Source: Corynebacterium hylobatis
GTDB lineage: Bacteria; Actinomycetota; Actinomycetes; Mycobacteriales; Mycobacteriaceae
Assembly: GCF_003955685.1 (NCBI RefSeq)
Contig: NZ_RXHJ01000002.1
Coordinates: 1 to 64,000, forward strand
Length of the DNA: 64,000 nt
Direction of reading: 5' to 3'
In this document: piece after piece, positions 43,187 through 52,326 of the stretch
Numbering within the stretch: position 1 is the stretch's first letter
How the letters are laid out: the number at the start of each line of letters is the position of its first letter
The notes under the pieces: model-generated
Databases searched by the model: none
Told to the model about the DNA's origin: nothing
What the model saw: the letters and a program-made list of their open reading frames with translations, nothing else
Program-made: the position numbers and the translations under genes

Positions 43187-45616
43187 TTATCCACCCGCTC
43201 CTGCGTCCTCCGCCTCTGCGATGACCGGCACGGTCTTCAGCACCGAATCCGGGTTCAGCGACATCGAGTCGATGCCCTGTTCCACGAGGAAGGCCGCGAA
43301 ATCCGGGTAGTTGCTCGGGCCCTGCCCGCACAGTCCGACGGTGATGCCCGCCGTGTGGGCCCGGGCGATGACGTCCGCGATCATGCGGGTCACCGCCGGG
43401 TCGCGTTCATCGAAGCTGGATGCGAGGATCTCCGAGTCCCGGTCCACCCCGAGGGTGAGCTGGGTCAGGTCGTTGGAGCCGATGGAGAAGCCGTCGAAAA
43501 GCGGGGCGAAGTCCTCGGCGAGGATGACATTGGAGGGCACCTCGCACATCATGTACAGCTGCAGGCCGTTCTCCCCGCGGACCAGTCCGTGGGCAGCCAT
43601 CGCCGCGAGCACCCGCTCGGCCTCCGGCACGGTGCGCACGAACGGCACCATCACCGCCAGGTTGGTGAAGCCCAGCTTCTCCCGCACCCGTTTCAGCGCC
43701 AGGCACTCCAGCTCGAAGCCGTCGCGGTAGCGGTCATCGTCGTAGCGGGAGGCGCCGCGGAAGCCCAGCATCGGGTTCTCCTCCACCGGCTCGAAGGCGC
43801 GCCCGCCGAGCAGGTGGGCGTACTCGTTGGTCTTGAAATCACTGAGACGGACGATCACCGGGCGCGGATAATACGGCGCGCAGAGTTTGCCCAGCCCGGT
43901 GGCCAGCCGGTCGATGAAGTACTCTCGCGGATCCGCATAACCGGCGGTCAGCTCCCGGACCTGCGCCAGCTCCTCCGCAGACTCCACCCGGTCCGGGTGT
44001 ACCAGCGCCATGGGGTGGACCTTGATCACATCCGCGATGAGGAACTCCAGCCGGGCCAGACCCACCCCGGCCACGGGCAGGCGCCACCAGCGGAAGGCCG
44101 CCGCCGGGCTGGCCACGTTGACCATCACGTGGGTGCGGGTCTCCGGCAGGGCCTCCAGATCCACCTGCTCCGTGCTCCAGCGCAGCTTCCCCTCGTAGAC
44201 ATGGCCCTGCTCGCCCTCGGCGCAGGACAGGGTGATCTGCTGGCCGTCGACAAGCTCCTTCGTCGCGGTGCCCGCCCCGACGATGGCCGGCACCCCCAGC
44301 TCGCGGCTGATGATCGCGGCATGGCTGGTCGGCCCGCCGTGATCAGTGATGATGCCCGCGGCCCGTTTCATCACCGGCCCCCAGTCCGGGTCGGTCATCT
44401 CCGCCACGAGGATCGCTCCGTCGCGGAAATTGCCGATGTCCGCCACACTGCGGATCACGCACACCTCACCGGCGGTGACGGCGTCCCCGATCGCCGACCC
44501 GGAGAGGAGCCGCTTCCCCGTCTCCTCCAGGTGGTAGAGGGTGAACTCCGTGGCGCTGCGCCGCGACTGCACTGTCTCCGGGCGCGCCTGCACGACGAAC
44601 AGCTCCCCGCTCAGCCCGTCCCGGGCCCACTCGATGTCCAGCGGCCGGCCGTAGTGTTCCTCGAGGATCACGGACCAGCGGGCGAGTTCGAGCATCTCGG
44701 CATCATCGAGCACCAGCGCGGTGCGTTCGCCTTCGTCGGTGTCCACCAGCTCCGTGCCGGCCCCGCCACCCGAGTCATAGACCAGTTTGATCTTCTTGGC
44801 ACCGACGGTGCGCTCGATGATCGGGGCCAGGGATTCGTCGGCGAGCAGGGGCTTGTAGACGACGTATTTATCCGGGTCCACCGTGCCCTGCACCACCGTC
44901 TCCCCCAGCCCCCAGGTGGCGCTGATGACCGTGGTGTCCGGGAAACCGCTCTCCGTGTCCAGGGTGAACATCACCCCGGAGGCCCCCACATCGGAACGCA
45001 CCATCAGCTGCACCCCGACGGACAGCGCCACCTGGAGATCATCGAAACCCTTCAGCGCCCGGTAGGTGATCGCCCGGTCCGTGAACAAGGAGGCGAAACA
45101 GTCCCGGCAGGCCTGCAGCAGCGCCGCCTCCCCTACCACGTTGAGGAAGGTCTCCTGCTGCCCGGCGAAACTCGCCTCCGGCAGGTCCTCCGCCGTCGCA
45201 CTGCTGCGTACTGCCACAGCCGGTGCCTCCCCACTGCTGCGTCGGGCAAGTTCCCGGTAGGCCTCGGTGACGGCCTGCTCGACGGGGGCGGGGAGGGAGG
45301 CCTCGAGAAACTCACGCCGCAGGGTCTGCCCCGCCTTCTCCAGGGGTGTGCCCTCCTCCCGGAACCCGCGCAACGTGTCCCGGATTCTGTGCTCAAGACC
45401 GTTTTCCTCCACGAAGAGCCGGTAGGCGTCAGCCGTCAGCGCGAAACCACCGGGAACCCGCACCCCCCTCTCCGAGAGCTGGCCGATCATCTCGCCCAGC
45501 GAGGCGTTCTTACCGCCCACCCGGGGAAGATCTCCCAGACTGATGTCCTCGAACCACAGGATGTACGACTGTTCCACCGGTGCCTCCACTGCCCACGGAC
45601 TGCGCTTGATCTGCAC
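43187..45616 (-). CDS. ppsA: Phosphoenolpyruvate synthase
   Basis: Converts pyruvate, ATP and water to phosphoenolpyruvate, AMP and phosphate, for growth on lactate, pyruvate or aromatics. The 809 residues contain the N-terminal ATP-grasp domain (VGGKNASLGEMIGQLSERGV), the swivelling phosphohistidine domain with GGPTSHAAIISRELG, and the C-terminal PEP-binding barrel ending in GLCGQGPSNYPDF with the active-site Cys. The GTG start at 45616 has GGAG five bases upstream. lldD and the gen cluster in the same window both feed pyruvate, which fits gluconeogenic use. Confidence 0.94.
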   Translation of the reverse strand: MQIKRSPWAVEAPVEQSYILWFEDISLGDLPRVGGKNASLGEMIGQLSERGVRVPGGFALTADAYRLFVEENGLEHRIRDTLRGFREEGTPLEKAGQTLRREFLEASLPAPVEQAVTEAYRELARRSSGEAPAVAVRSSATAEDLPEASFAGQQETFLNVVGEAALLQACRDCFASLFTDRAITYRALKGFDDLQVALSVGVQLMVRSDVGASGVMFTLDTESGFPDTTVISATWGLGETVVQGTVDPDKYVVYKPLLADESLAPIIERTVGAKKIKLVYDSGGGAGTELVDTDEGERTALVLDDAEMLELARWSVILEEHYGRPLDIEWARDGLSGELFVVQARPETVQSRRSATEFTLYHLEETGKRLLSGSAIGDAVTAGEVCVIRSVADIGNFRDGAILVAEMTDPDWGPVMKRAAGIITDHGGPTSHAAIISRELGVPAIVGAGTATKELVDGQQITLSCAEGEQGHVYEGKLRWSTEQVDLEALPETRTHVMVNVASPAAAFRWWRLPVAGVGLARLEFLIADVIKVHPMALVHPDRVESAEELAQVRELTAGYADPREYFIDRLATGLGKLCAPYYPRPVIVRLSDFKTNEYAHLLGGRAFEPVEENPMLGFRGASRYDDDRYRDGFELECLALKRVREKLGFTNLAVMVPFVRTVPEAERVLAAMAAHGLVRGENGLQLYMMCEVPSNVILAEDFAPLFDGFSIGSNDLTQLTLGVDRDSEILASSFDERDPAVTRMIADVIARAHTAGITVGLCGQGPSNYPDFAAFLVEQGIDSMSLNPDSVLKTVPVIAEAEDAGAGG

Positions 45617-45823
45617 TTGACTCCGAGGTTACGCGCGGATATCGGCCTGTCAGAGGAGTTGGAGGATCAGTTGAGTCACCGTTGACACAAGGAAAGATCA
45701 CGGGCGGCGTAGACGGCCGGACAGTCAATCTCCTTCCACCGCTACGGAGAAACCGTGTTCCGAAATGGAGGAATTGAAAATTTGCCAGAATAAGGTAATC
45801 CGTTTCTGTGGAAAGAAGTGAAG

Positions 45824-46830
45824 ATGACATCCTCTCCCCCATTCCTGCGCGAACTACGCGGCAGCATCTACGACGTCAGGGACCTGGACTCGATCGCCAT
45901 CCTGCTGAGCGACGCGGAGACCTCCCGCGGCCTCTACCGTTTGAGCTTCGACGACGGAGAAGCCTATGTCGGCCAGTCCGTCAACGTCATCACCAGGTTC
46001 GTCGGTCACCGAAAGCGTTGGGACGACATCGTCACCTTTGAGTTCTTCCCCCTGCCCACGGGGGATCTTGACGGTCCCGAACGGCAGTTGATCACCTGGA
46101 CAGAGGCTTCGGCCGGCGTCCGTAATATCCGGGATACTCGCAGGCCCCACGGCCATGCCCCGCTGGAGATCATCACCGAGCAGGGGCTCAGCGTCGCCCT
46201 GCCCTGGGAGAGGGAGGCCCGGGTGCGACCGGACCAGGAACCCGCCACCAGCAGCGCCGGAAAATTCACGGAGCTGGCCTGCACCGTGGAGTACGAGGTC
46301 CTCCGTGACCTCGTGGGTTGGTACCTCTATGAGACCATCCCCGACCCGGTCAACACGGTCCGTCAGCTCTGGACGAGCACCTGCCTGCCGAGCACAAACA
46401 AAAACAGATACCACAGGCGGTTGCTCGTCGTTAACGCAGGAAATCTTGAGGTACTCGTCGCTTACCAGGGCAAAGAAGATGGTCAATGGATGGATGACAT
46501 CTTCATCAACACCGATGTCATCGATGATATCGCCCCACTTCAGGACCCGAATCGGATGTGGTGGGTGGAGAAGGGCCGCTATTCCCTCACGGACGTGACC
46601 ACCTGGCATTTTCCACGAGAGAATCTTGAGTTAATCCTCCGGGGAGAAATCGAGTTCCCTCATCTCGACCTGCTGGTGGAGTGCGCCTACCGGCTCAACG
46701 TCCGGCTGATGAGGCAGGGTTCGACCATGTTCCGCCGGTTCCACAATGATGAACTGGCGACCGATCTGCTGTCTGCCTCTCTGAAATGGGGCAATGAGGG
46801 CTGGTGGAAGGCGATCAGGTCGCTCTGGTC
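45824..46830 (+). CDS. GIY-YIG nuclease-domain protein, 3' end apparently lost
   Basis: The N-terminal 90 residues contain a GIY-YIG fold: GLYRLSF, then EAYVGQSVNV, an Arg six residues later and a His in FVGHRKRWDD. About 240 further residues have no recognised domain. The coding text is poorer in G+C than its neighbours. After about residue 335 the frame has no stop and runs on to 48382, antisense to the MFS gene that ends at 46829. The natural end has probably been removed, so the boundary given is approximate. The ATG at 45824 follows a GAAAGAAG ribosome site. The 207 bases before it hold only a likely promoter. Confidence 0.6.
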
Positions 46831-48244
46831 AGTGGCTGCTGCTCTGCGTCCCCGACCGGAACCTCGACACCGCCAGCAGGCCGATGACCAGGAAGACCAC
46901 CGGCAGGAGCAGGGCGTTGCCCATCGCCGCCCCGAAGCTGAGGTTCTGGGTACCCATCTGCATGACCGCGCCCAGGGCCGCGGCGCCAAGCACGGCACCG
47001 ACCTGGCGGGAGGTGTTGTACACGCCGGAACCCGCCCCCACCAGATCCGCGGGCAGATCGCGCAGGGAGATGGTGGAGTTCGGGGCCCAGCACATGGAGT
47101 TGGCGAAGCCGAGCGCGACCACAGGCAGCAGCATCCACCAGGGGTTCAGATCCAGGTGCATGAACACGCCGAAGAGCGTCATCGCGGCGATCATGGACAG
47201 GAAGCCGATCTTCGAGATGCGTCCCGGTTCCACCCGGTCGGTCATCCGGCCGATCACGGGCGCCATGAACACGGAGATCACACCCATGGGCACGAGCATG
47301 AGCCCGGCGAGTTCGGAGGGCATGCCCTGGCCGACCTGCAGGTAGAGCATGATCGGCAGGTTGACCGAGTAGACGGTGAAACCGAGGGTGGCCACGGCGG
47401 TGATGCCGAGGGCGAAGTTGCGGTGGCGGAAGAGCTCGAGCGGGACGAGAGCGTCGGTGCCGCGGGCAGTGGCGGTGCGCTGCAGGCGGATGAACAGCCA
47501 CAGGGCCACCAGGCCACCGGCGAGGATGAGCCACAGCCACCAGGTCCAGCCCAGTTCCGGACCCTGCTGCAGGGAGAAGACCACGCCGAGCACCGCGATG
47601 AGGGAGACAAGTCCACTGAGCAGGTCGATGCGGCTGGCGCCGGTGGGCAGACGCGGCACGAAGCGGGCCACCATGAGCAGGGAGATCAGGCCGAGGGGGA
47701 CATAGAGGAAGAAGACCCAGCGCCAGCCGACCGTGCCCACGACCACGCCGCCGATGACGGGACCGAAGAGCCCCGCGGAGCTGGCCACCGCGCTCCAGAT
47801 GCCGGTGGCGGCACCGCGCCGGTCGCGGGCGAAGATGCGGTGGATGATACTCAGCGGCTGCGGGTTGATCAGCGATCCACCCAACCCCTGGACGGCGCGC
47901 AGGAAGATGAGCCACTCGATGGTCGGGGCCATGGAACAGGCCAGGGCGGCCAGCGTGAAGATCGCCATGCCCACCAGGTAGACGTTGCGCTGTCCGAAAC
48001 GGTCACCCAGCCGGCCGGTGATCAGCAGCGGGACGGCGAAGGTGAGCAGATAGACCGCGGAGACCCAGACGACCTGGTTGATGCTGGCGTCGAGCTCCTC
48101 CCGGATGCGCGGCAGGGACACCGCCACCAGGGACTGGTCGAGCAGGGTGACGAAGAGTCCGATGCTCAGCGCCGACAGGGCCCACCACGCCCGCTTCTCC
48201 GGGATGGGTGTCTGCGCCTGAGTTCCTGGGGCTTTCTCCGTCAC
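46829..48244 (-). CDS. MFS multidrug exporter, DHA2 family (14 helices)
   Basis: A 471-residue proton antiporter like EmrB/QacA. Helix 1 has the family motif LFVTLLDQSLVAVSLPRI, the loop between helices 2 and 3 GRLGDRFGQRNVYL, and helix 5 carries the antiporter motif GLFGPVIGGVVVG. A second copy of the loop (GRMTDRVEPGRISK) follows. GTG 48244 overlaps the upstream MFS stop (GTGA). The drug or metabolite exported is unknown. Confidence 0.9.
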   Translation of the reverse strand: MTEKAPGTQAQTPIPEKRAWWALSALSIGLFVTLLDQSLVAVSLPRIREELDASINQVVWVSAVYLLTFAVPLLITGRLGDRFGQRNVYLVGMAIFTLAALACSMAPTIEWLIFLRAVQGLGGSLINPQPLSIIHRIFARDRRGAATGIWSAVASSAGLFGPVIGGVVVGTVGWRWVFFLYVPLGLISLLMVARFVPRLPTGASRIDLLSGLVSLIAVLGVVFSLQQGPELGWTWWLWLILAGGLVALWLFIRLQRTATARGTDALVPLELFRHRNFALGITAVATLGFTVYSVNLPIMLYLQVGQGMPSELAGLMLVPMGVISVFMAPVIGRMTDRVEPGRISKIGFLSMIAAMTLFGVFMHLDLNPWWMLLPVVALGFANSMCWAPNSTISLRDLPADLVGAGSGVYNTSRQVGAVLGAAALGAVMQMGTQNLSFGAAMGNALLLPVVFLVIGLLAVSRFRSGTQSSSH

Positions 48245-49476
48245 CTGGCGGTCTCCTGCGTCTGCGCTGCCTCGCGGAGGGTGGGGCGGGTGTCAGCAAG
48301 CGTCTCGCGGCCGAAGGCCCACACCACGGCAGCGGCCAGGCCGATGCCGCCGCAGATGAGGAAGCCGGTGGTGAAGCCGTAGGTCTCGGCGACCGCACCG
48401 ATGAGGATGGGGCCGGTGATCGCGCCGAAGTCCTGGGCCATCTGGAAGTTGGCGAGCACCTTGCCGCCGGAGCGCTGGTTACCCACGACATCCGCGAGCA
48501 CCGCCTGCTGCGCCGGGTTGAGCATGCCAGCACCCGCACCCGCCAGCGCGGAGACGACCAGCAACAGCCAGAAACTGTCGGCGAAGCCCATCGAGCCGGT
48601 GAAGATCGCGTTGACCACCAGGCCGGTGATGATGAGGGGTTTGCGTCCCACCGTGTCGGCCAGGCGGCCGGAGAACTGCAGCACCACGGCGTTGCCGGCG
48701 GCGAAAGTCGCCATGGCCAGGCCGGCGATGGCACCGCCGTGCTCGAAGACGACGGCCGCGAAGAGCGGCAGAGTGGCCACCCGGACACCGAAGTTGATCC
48801 AGCCGAAGGCGAAACCGGAGACCAGGGCCGAACGGTAGGCGCTGTCGCGGAAGGCCTCGCCGAAACGCATCGGCGGTTCCTCGGACTTGCGGCGGGAGAT
48901 ATCGTCCTGGCGCGGCATCTTCCACCACACCACGAAGGCGGCCAGGCCCACGGAAATGCCGTAGATGACGAAAGGCGCGCGCATTCCGATCATGGACAGC
49001 GCGGCGCCGACGACGGGGCCGATGATGTTGCCCACGAGGAAAGCGGTGCCGTAGACCGCGGAGGCCCGGCCGCGGATCTCCGGCGGGGCGAGCCGGATGA
49101 TGAGGCCCATGGCCGAGACGGTGAACATCGTCGAGCCGATGCCGGCGATGCCGCGCAGCAGCAGGATGTGCCAGTATTCCTGGGCAGCGGCGACGGCGGC
49201 GGTGGTCACCGCGACCGTGATCAGGCCGGTGAGATAGACCCGGCGCGAGCCGAGCTTGTCGATGAGTCGGCCGGAGACCGGCGCGAACAGCAGCCGGGAG
49301 GCGGCGAAGATGGAGATGACCGCACTGGCAGCGGCCATGGAGACGTCGAAGCTGACGGCGAACTGCGGGATGATCGGCGCCACGAGCCCGTATCCCAGGG
49401 CAATGATGAAGGCGGCCGACACCAGGACCCAGATCTCCGTGGGGATCCTGTGCTGCACCTTTTGTTGATCTGTCAT
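48241..49476 (-). CDS. MFS exporter (12 helices, DHA1-like)
   Basis: A 411-residue transporter with 12 predicted helices, GRLIDKLGSRRVYLTG in the loop between helices 2 and 3, the antiporter-type NIIGPVVGAALS in helix 5, and GRLADTVGRKPLIITG in the second half. It is the first gene of a coupled pair; the second MFS gene starts within its stop. Pairs of MFS genes in this order occur in the corynebacterial region near odhA. The ATG at 49476 faces a small divergent gene. Confidence 0.9.
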   Translation of the reverse strand: MTDQQKVQHRIPTEIWVLVSAAFIIALGYGLVAPIIPQFAVSFDVSMAAASAVISIFAASRLLFAPVSGRLIDKLGSRRVYLTGLITVAVTTAAVAAAQEYWHILLLRGIAGIGSTMFTVSAMGLIIRLAPPEIRGRASAVYGTAFLVGNIIGPVVGAALSMIGMRAPFVIYGISVGLAAFVVWWKMPRQDDISRRKSEEPPMRFGEAFRDSAYRSALVSGFAFGWINFGVRVATLPLFAAVVFEHGGAIAGLAMATFAAGNAVVLQFSGRLADTVGRKPLIITGLVVNAIFTGSMGFADSFWLLLVVSALAGAGAGMLNPAQQAVLADVVGNQRSGGKVLANFQMAQDFGAITGPILIGAVAETYGFTTGFLICGGIGLAAAVVWAFGRETLADTRPTLREAAQTQETAR

Positions 49477-49527
49477 ATCGCCATAGAGACTATCTGTTCC
49501 CCCGGCAAACAGCCATTATCGTATACT

Positions 49528-49545
49528 TGTTCGAGTTATCGAACA
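49528..49545. promoter_or_regulatory. Palindromic operator-like site next to a -10 box
   Basis: TGTTCGA-GTTA-TCGAACA, perfect 7-base arms, directly after TATACT (49522-49527), in the space between the divergent MFS gene and the small gene at 49579. The geometry suits a repressor of the MFS pair. The arms are the reverse order of a LexA box, so it should not be taken for an SOS site. Confidence 0.45.
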
Positions 49546-49578
49546 GATGTGTCGTTCCCGAGTCCTAGGTTGTAGCCC

Positions 49579-50043
49579 ATGAACATCAACCACCTGAACA
49601 CCCCGCCCGCCGTCGCCGCCACCCTGCGCACCCGGGAGGCCGAGACGCTGCGTGATCTCCACTCCATTCTCCATCACCCCCGTTCCCTGGCCCGGCCGAC
49701 CGCCAACTGGCGGCCACCGAGCAAGGCACTGCCGGGCGGGGACCTGACCATGACGCTCACCCGCCGCCGCGTGGGCGAGCGCGCCAAGGCCCGGGTCCTC
49801 GGTTACGGCGGGGAACGCGAACCCGTCTACCTGATCACGCTCCGCATCACCGACCAACACCGCGCGGTCGACCCTGTGCTCGCGGAGGGCTGGGTCCGGG
49901 CGTTGGTCGACGATGAGCTCATCGACTCCGTCCACGAGGTCCCCAGCGGGCACGCCGCCACCTTCGTCTGGCTCGTCGACCGCCACTTCGTCCCCATCCC
50001 CTCCCCTGCCTCCCTGTTCGTCGGCTTCACGCAGGCGGCCTGA
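49579..50043 (+). CDS. Conserved small protein of unknown function
   Basis: A 154-residue protein, basic in its first third, then alpha/beta in character (VYLITLRITDQ, AATFVWLVDRHFVPI). There are no catalytic motifs, signal peptide or membrane segments. The ATG at 49579 is the first after the palindrome and -10 box, and a strong hairpin lies 33 bases after the stop, so it is a single-gene transcript. No function is proposed. Confidence 0.65.
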   Translation: MNINHLNTPPAVAATLRTREAETLRDLHSILHHPRSLARPTANWRPPSKALPGGDLTMTLTRRRVGERAKARVLGYGGEREPVYLITLRITDQHRAVDPVLAEGWVRALVDDELIDSVHEVPSGHAATFVWLVDRHFVPIPSPASLFVGFTQAA

Positions 50044-50075
50044 GAAACCCTGCGCGGACGAACCTGTGAGGCCAA

Positions 50076-50112
50076 CCCTGCGACGACCCTGATTTCAGGA
50101 CTCCTCGCAGGG
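50076..50112 (+). terminator. Rho-independent terminator after the small gene
   Basis: CCCTGCGA and TCGCAGGG form a perfect 8-base stem with inner CCTGA/TCAGG pairs, followed on the plus strand by TTTCCAGTCTTTT. It may also serve the opposing hydrolase gene that ends at 50214. Confidence 0.75.
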
Positions 50113-50213
50113 TTTCCAGTCTTTTCCGGGGGTGAGCACAGGTTTGCCCTCACGGGGTTCTGATCGCGGGTTCCCGGCGGGCTGGGTGGGATCAACGGGA
50201 CCGGCAACAGAAA

Positions 50214-51290
50214 CTACAGCGCGGCTAGGTACCGGTAGATCACTTCGAAAGGGGACGCGTCCATCGAATTGACCGAACCGGCGATGAACGCCGAACGCAC
50301 AGGGCAGAAGAAGGCGAAGGCCCCGTGGACACCGGTGTGCCCGAGGATCAGCGGGGCCGGCACCAGTGGGCTCCATGGCCGGGTCATCCCCATCGCCATC
50401 ATCCCGGCGCCATAGCGCAGCGGCCGGTGCTGGATCCGGCGCAGCACCGGGTCCTGAATATGCGCCAGGTCGAAGATCTCCCCGGTGTGGAAGGCCCGGA
50501 TGAAGGTCATCAGGTCCTGCGCGGTGGACACCACCCCACCGGAGGCCGGTGAGCTGGACAGGTAGCGCGAGGACCACACCGGGTGCTTCCGGGTGTGCAC
50601 CTCCGCGTAGTCGCGGATCCCGGGCACCACGAAGGTCGTGTGCTCCAGGCCGAGCGGGGTGATGATGTAGCGGTTGGCCAGCTCCTGGAAGGTCCGGCCC
50701 GTGGTGTGCTGCGCCACCTGGGACAGCAGCTCAGCGTTGAGGTCGGAGTAGTGCGCCCGCCGGCCCTGCCCGGGTGGGAACTTCGCACCGGCGCGGGCGG
50801 CGATCTCCATCTGTTCGTCGACGGTGACCACCCGGTCCCAGTCCACGATCTGCTCCAGCAGGCTGCGTCCACCGGGGTCCCGGGTGTCCTCCCAGCTGGC
50901 CAGGCCCGAGGTGTGGTCGATGAGGTGCCGGACCGTCAGGTCGGCGCTGTAGTCCTCACCCCGGATGACGTGCAGTCCCGCCAGCGAACCTGAGGCCACC
51001 CGGGAGGCGATGAGACTGTCGTAGCTCAGCCGGCCGGCATCGATGAGATGGAAGATGATGGCGTGGGTGAACAGCTTGCTCACCGAACCCGCGGCGAAAC
51101 GCGCATCGGGGTCGAGTGCACCGGTGGTGTGGGTGTGGCGCAGCGTGCCGTCGGCACTCTCGAGCGTCACGGCGACCTCACCCAGCCTCGGCAGCTGGTC
51201 GACCTTCTCGTCCATCGCCGCCAGGCGTTCCGCCAACGGCGGCCTCTCACGTAGCCGGGAGACACGCTCCCGGACCCGGGACAGCACCAT
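50214..51290 (-). CDS. Serine hydrolase of the beta-lactamase/class C fold
   Basis: A 358-residue protein with the SxxK motif SVSK (in AAGSVSKLF), the Y-x-N-like motif YSDLN, and an HTG-like third motif in ILGHTGVHGAF. These mark the esterase, D-aminopeptidase and class C lactamase family. There is no signal peptide, so it probably acts in the cytoplasm or is exported by another route. The substrate is unknown. It starts at ATG 51290, 12 bases after the acidic-protein gene ends, and is likely co-transcribed with it. Confidence 0.83.
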   Translation of the reverse strand: MVLSRVRERVSRLRERPPLAERLAAMDEKVDQLPRLGEVAVTLESADGTLRHTHTTGALDPDARFAAGSVSKLFTHAIIFHLIDAGRLSYDSLIASRVASGSLAGLHVIRGEDYSADLTVRHLIDHTSGLASWEDTRDPGGRSLLEQIVDWDRVVTVDEQMEIAARAGAKFPPGQGRRAHYSDLNAELLSQVAQHTTGRTFQELANRYIITPLGLEHTTFVVPGIRDYAEVHTRKHPVWSSRYLSSSPASGGVVSTAQDLMTFIRAFHTGEIFDLAHIQDPVLRRIQHRPLRYGAGMMAMGMTRPWSPLVPAPLILGHTGVHGAFAFFCPVRSAFIAGSVNSMDASPFEVIYRYLAAL

Positions 51291-51302
51291 CTGCGGTGTC
51301 AG

Positions 51303-52127
51303 TCACTCGTCGCGGACGTCGTCGTCCTCATCTTCATCGAGGTCGTCCAAGTCATCCTCGTCGTCCAGGTCGTCCTCAGAGTCGTCGTCCGCGCCGTAGA
51401 GGTCGTAGACGTCAGGCTCCTCGAACTCGTCCTCATCGAAGGGGGCGAGCTGCTCCTCCCAGTCCTCGGCATGGTCGGCGGCGAGCGAGATGACGTCGAA
51501 GAGGCGGTCGAAGTCGGTGAACACACCGAGGTCGAGGACCTCCTCGTTGGCGAACTCCACGTCGGCGGAGATGTCGGCGAACATGCGCTGGCGGTCCTCC
51601 TCACTCAGCTGGGCTTCCCCGTCCGATTCCCACAGTTCGTCGATGGCCTCGTCGATGAGGTCCTCGAAGGAGTCTCCGGCGGCGACGAACTGGACGAGTG
51701 CGCTGGGCACGCCGTCGAGGACCTCGACGAGGACCTGCAGCTCGGAGTTCTGGCCGACTTCGGCGCACACCAGGTTGGCGTTGACGGCGTCCTGGTAGAA
51801 CTCCAGGTCGCCGATGCGCTCGTCGGTGCCCTCCAGGAGGTCGCGCAGCACGGTGACCACCTGGTCGGTGGCGACGTGGCGGGCCACGGTGGCCACGGCA
51901 TCCTCAGCGGAGAACACCACGGAGACGAGCACGGCCTCGAAGTTCTCGTCATCCTCGTCGACGTCGGCGGCGGCGATGTAGACATTCGCGGCCGGCATGT
52001 GGGGATCGATCTCCTGGAACTGAATCTCCAGGTCAGAGGTGATGGGCACGGACATGGTGTCATCGTGTACCCGCGACTCGATTCCCTCAGTGTCCAGGGC
52101 GGTGGCAATGTCCTCGAAGAAGCTCAT
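51303..52127 (-). CDS. Conserved corynebacterial protein with a strongly acidic tail
   Basis: A 274-residue protein rich in Asp and Glu throughout. The last 45 residues are almost only D/E with a few L and Y. The N-terminal part (MSFFEDIATALDTEGIES, then a V/I-rich strand pattern) resembles YbjN-like bacterial sensory-transduction proteins, which fold as secretion-chaperone-like domains. That is a weak impression. There is no membrane segment. ATG 52127 was preferred over 52148 because the family-like sequence starts at MSFFED. The tail could bind a basic partner or cations. Confidence 0.75.
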   Translation of the reverse strand: MSFFEDIATALDTEGIESRVHDDTMSVPITSDLEIQFQEIDPHMPAANVYIAAADVDEDDENFEAVLVSVVFSAEDAVATVARHVATDQVVTVLRDLLEGTDERIGDLEFYQDAVNANLVCAEVGQNSELQVLVEVLDGVPSALVQFVAAGDSFEDLIDEAIDELWESDGEAQLSEEDRQRMFADISADVEFANEEVLDLGVFTDFDRLFDVISLAADHAEDWEEQLAPFDEDEFEEPDVYDLYGADDDSEDDLDDEDDLDDLDEDEDDDVRDE

Positions 52128-52326
52128 GAGTGTTAGGTGTCCTTCCATGTGAACCCGGTTCTCTTATCGACGACCGCCAACGGCAGGCAATCCGCAACCA
52201 GCCTAGCCCCGTGACCGGTGACATGCCGACGACCCGCCCCCGGCCCCGCCCGAATTCCCGCTGCCGGCCCGGCCGGATCAGGCATACTGGCCCCACAGAC
52301 CCCCTTCCGCCTGCCCCGGAGACGCC

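Noticed and set aside
46830..48382. Continuation of the GIY-YIG frame as an 854-residue protein
   Set aside because: Beyond about residue 335 the translation is His/Gln/Arg/Gly/Asp-rich antisense of an MFS exporter and carries no domain. Only the front part was annotated.
49528..49545. LexA (SOS) box
   Set aside because: The half-sites are in the opposite order (TGTTCGA before TCGAACA), unlike the corynebacterial LexA consensus.
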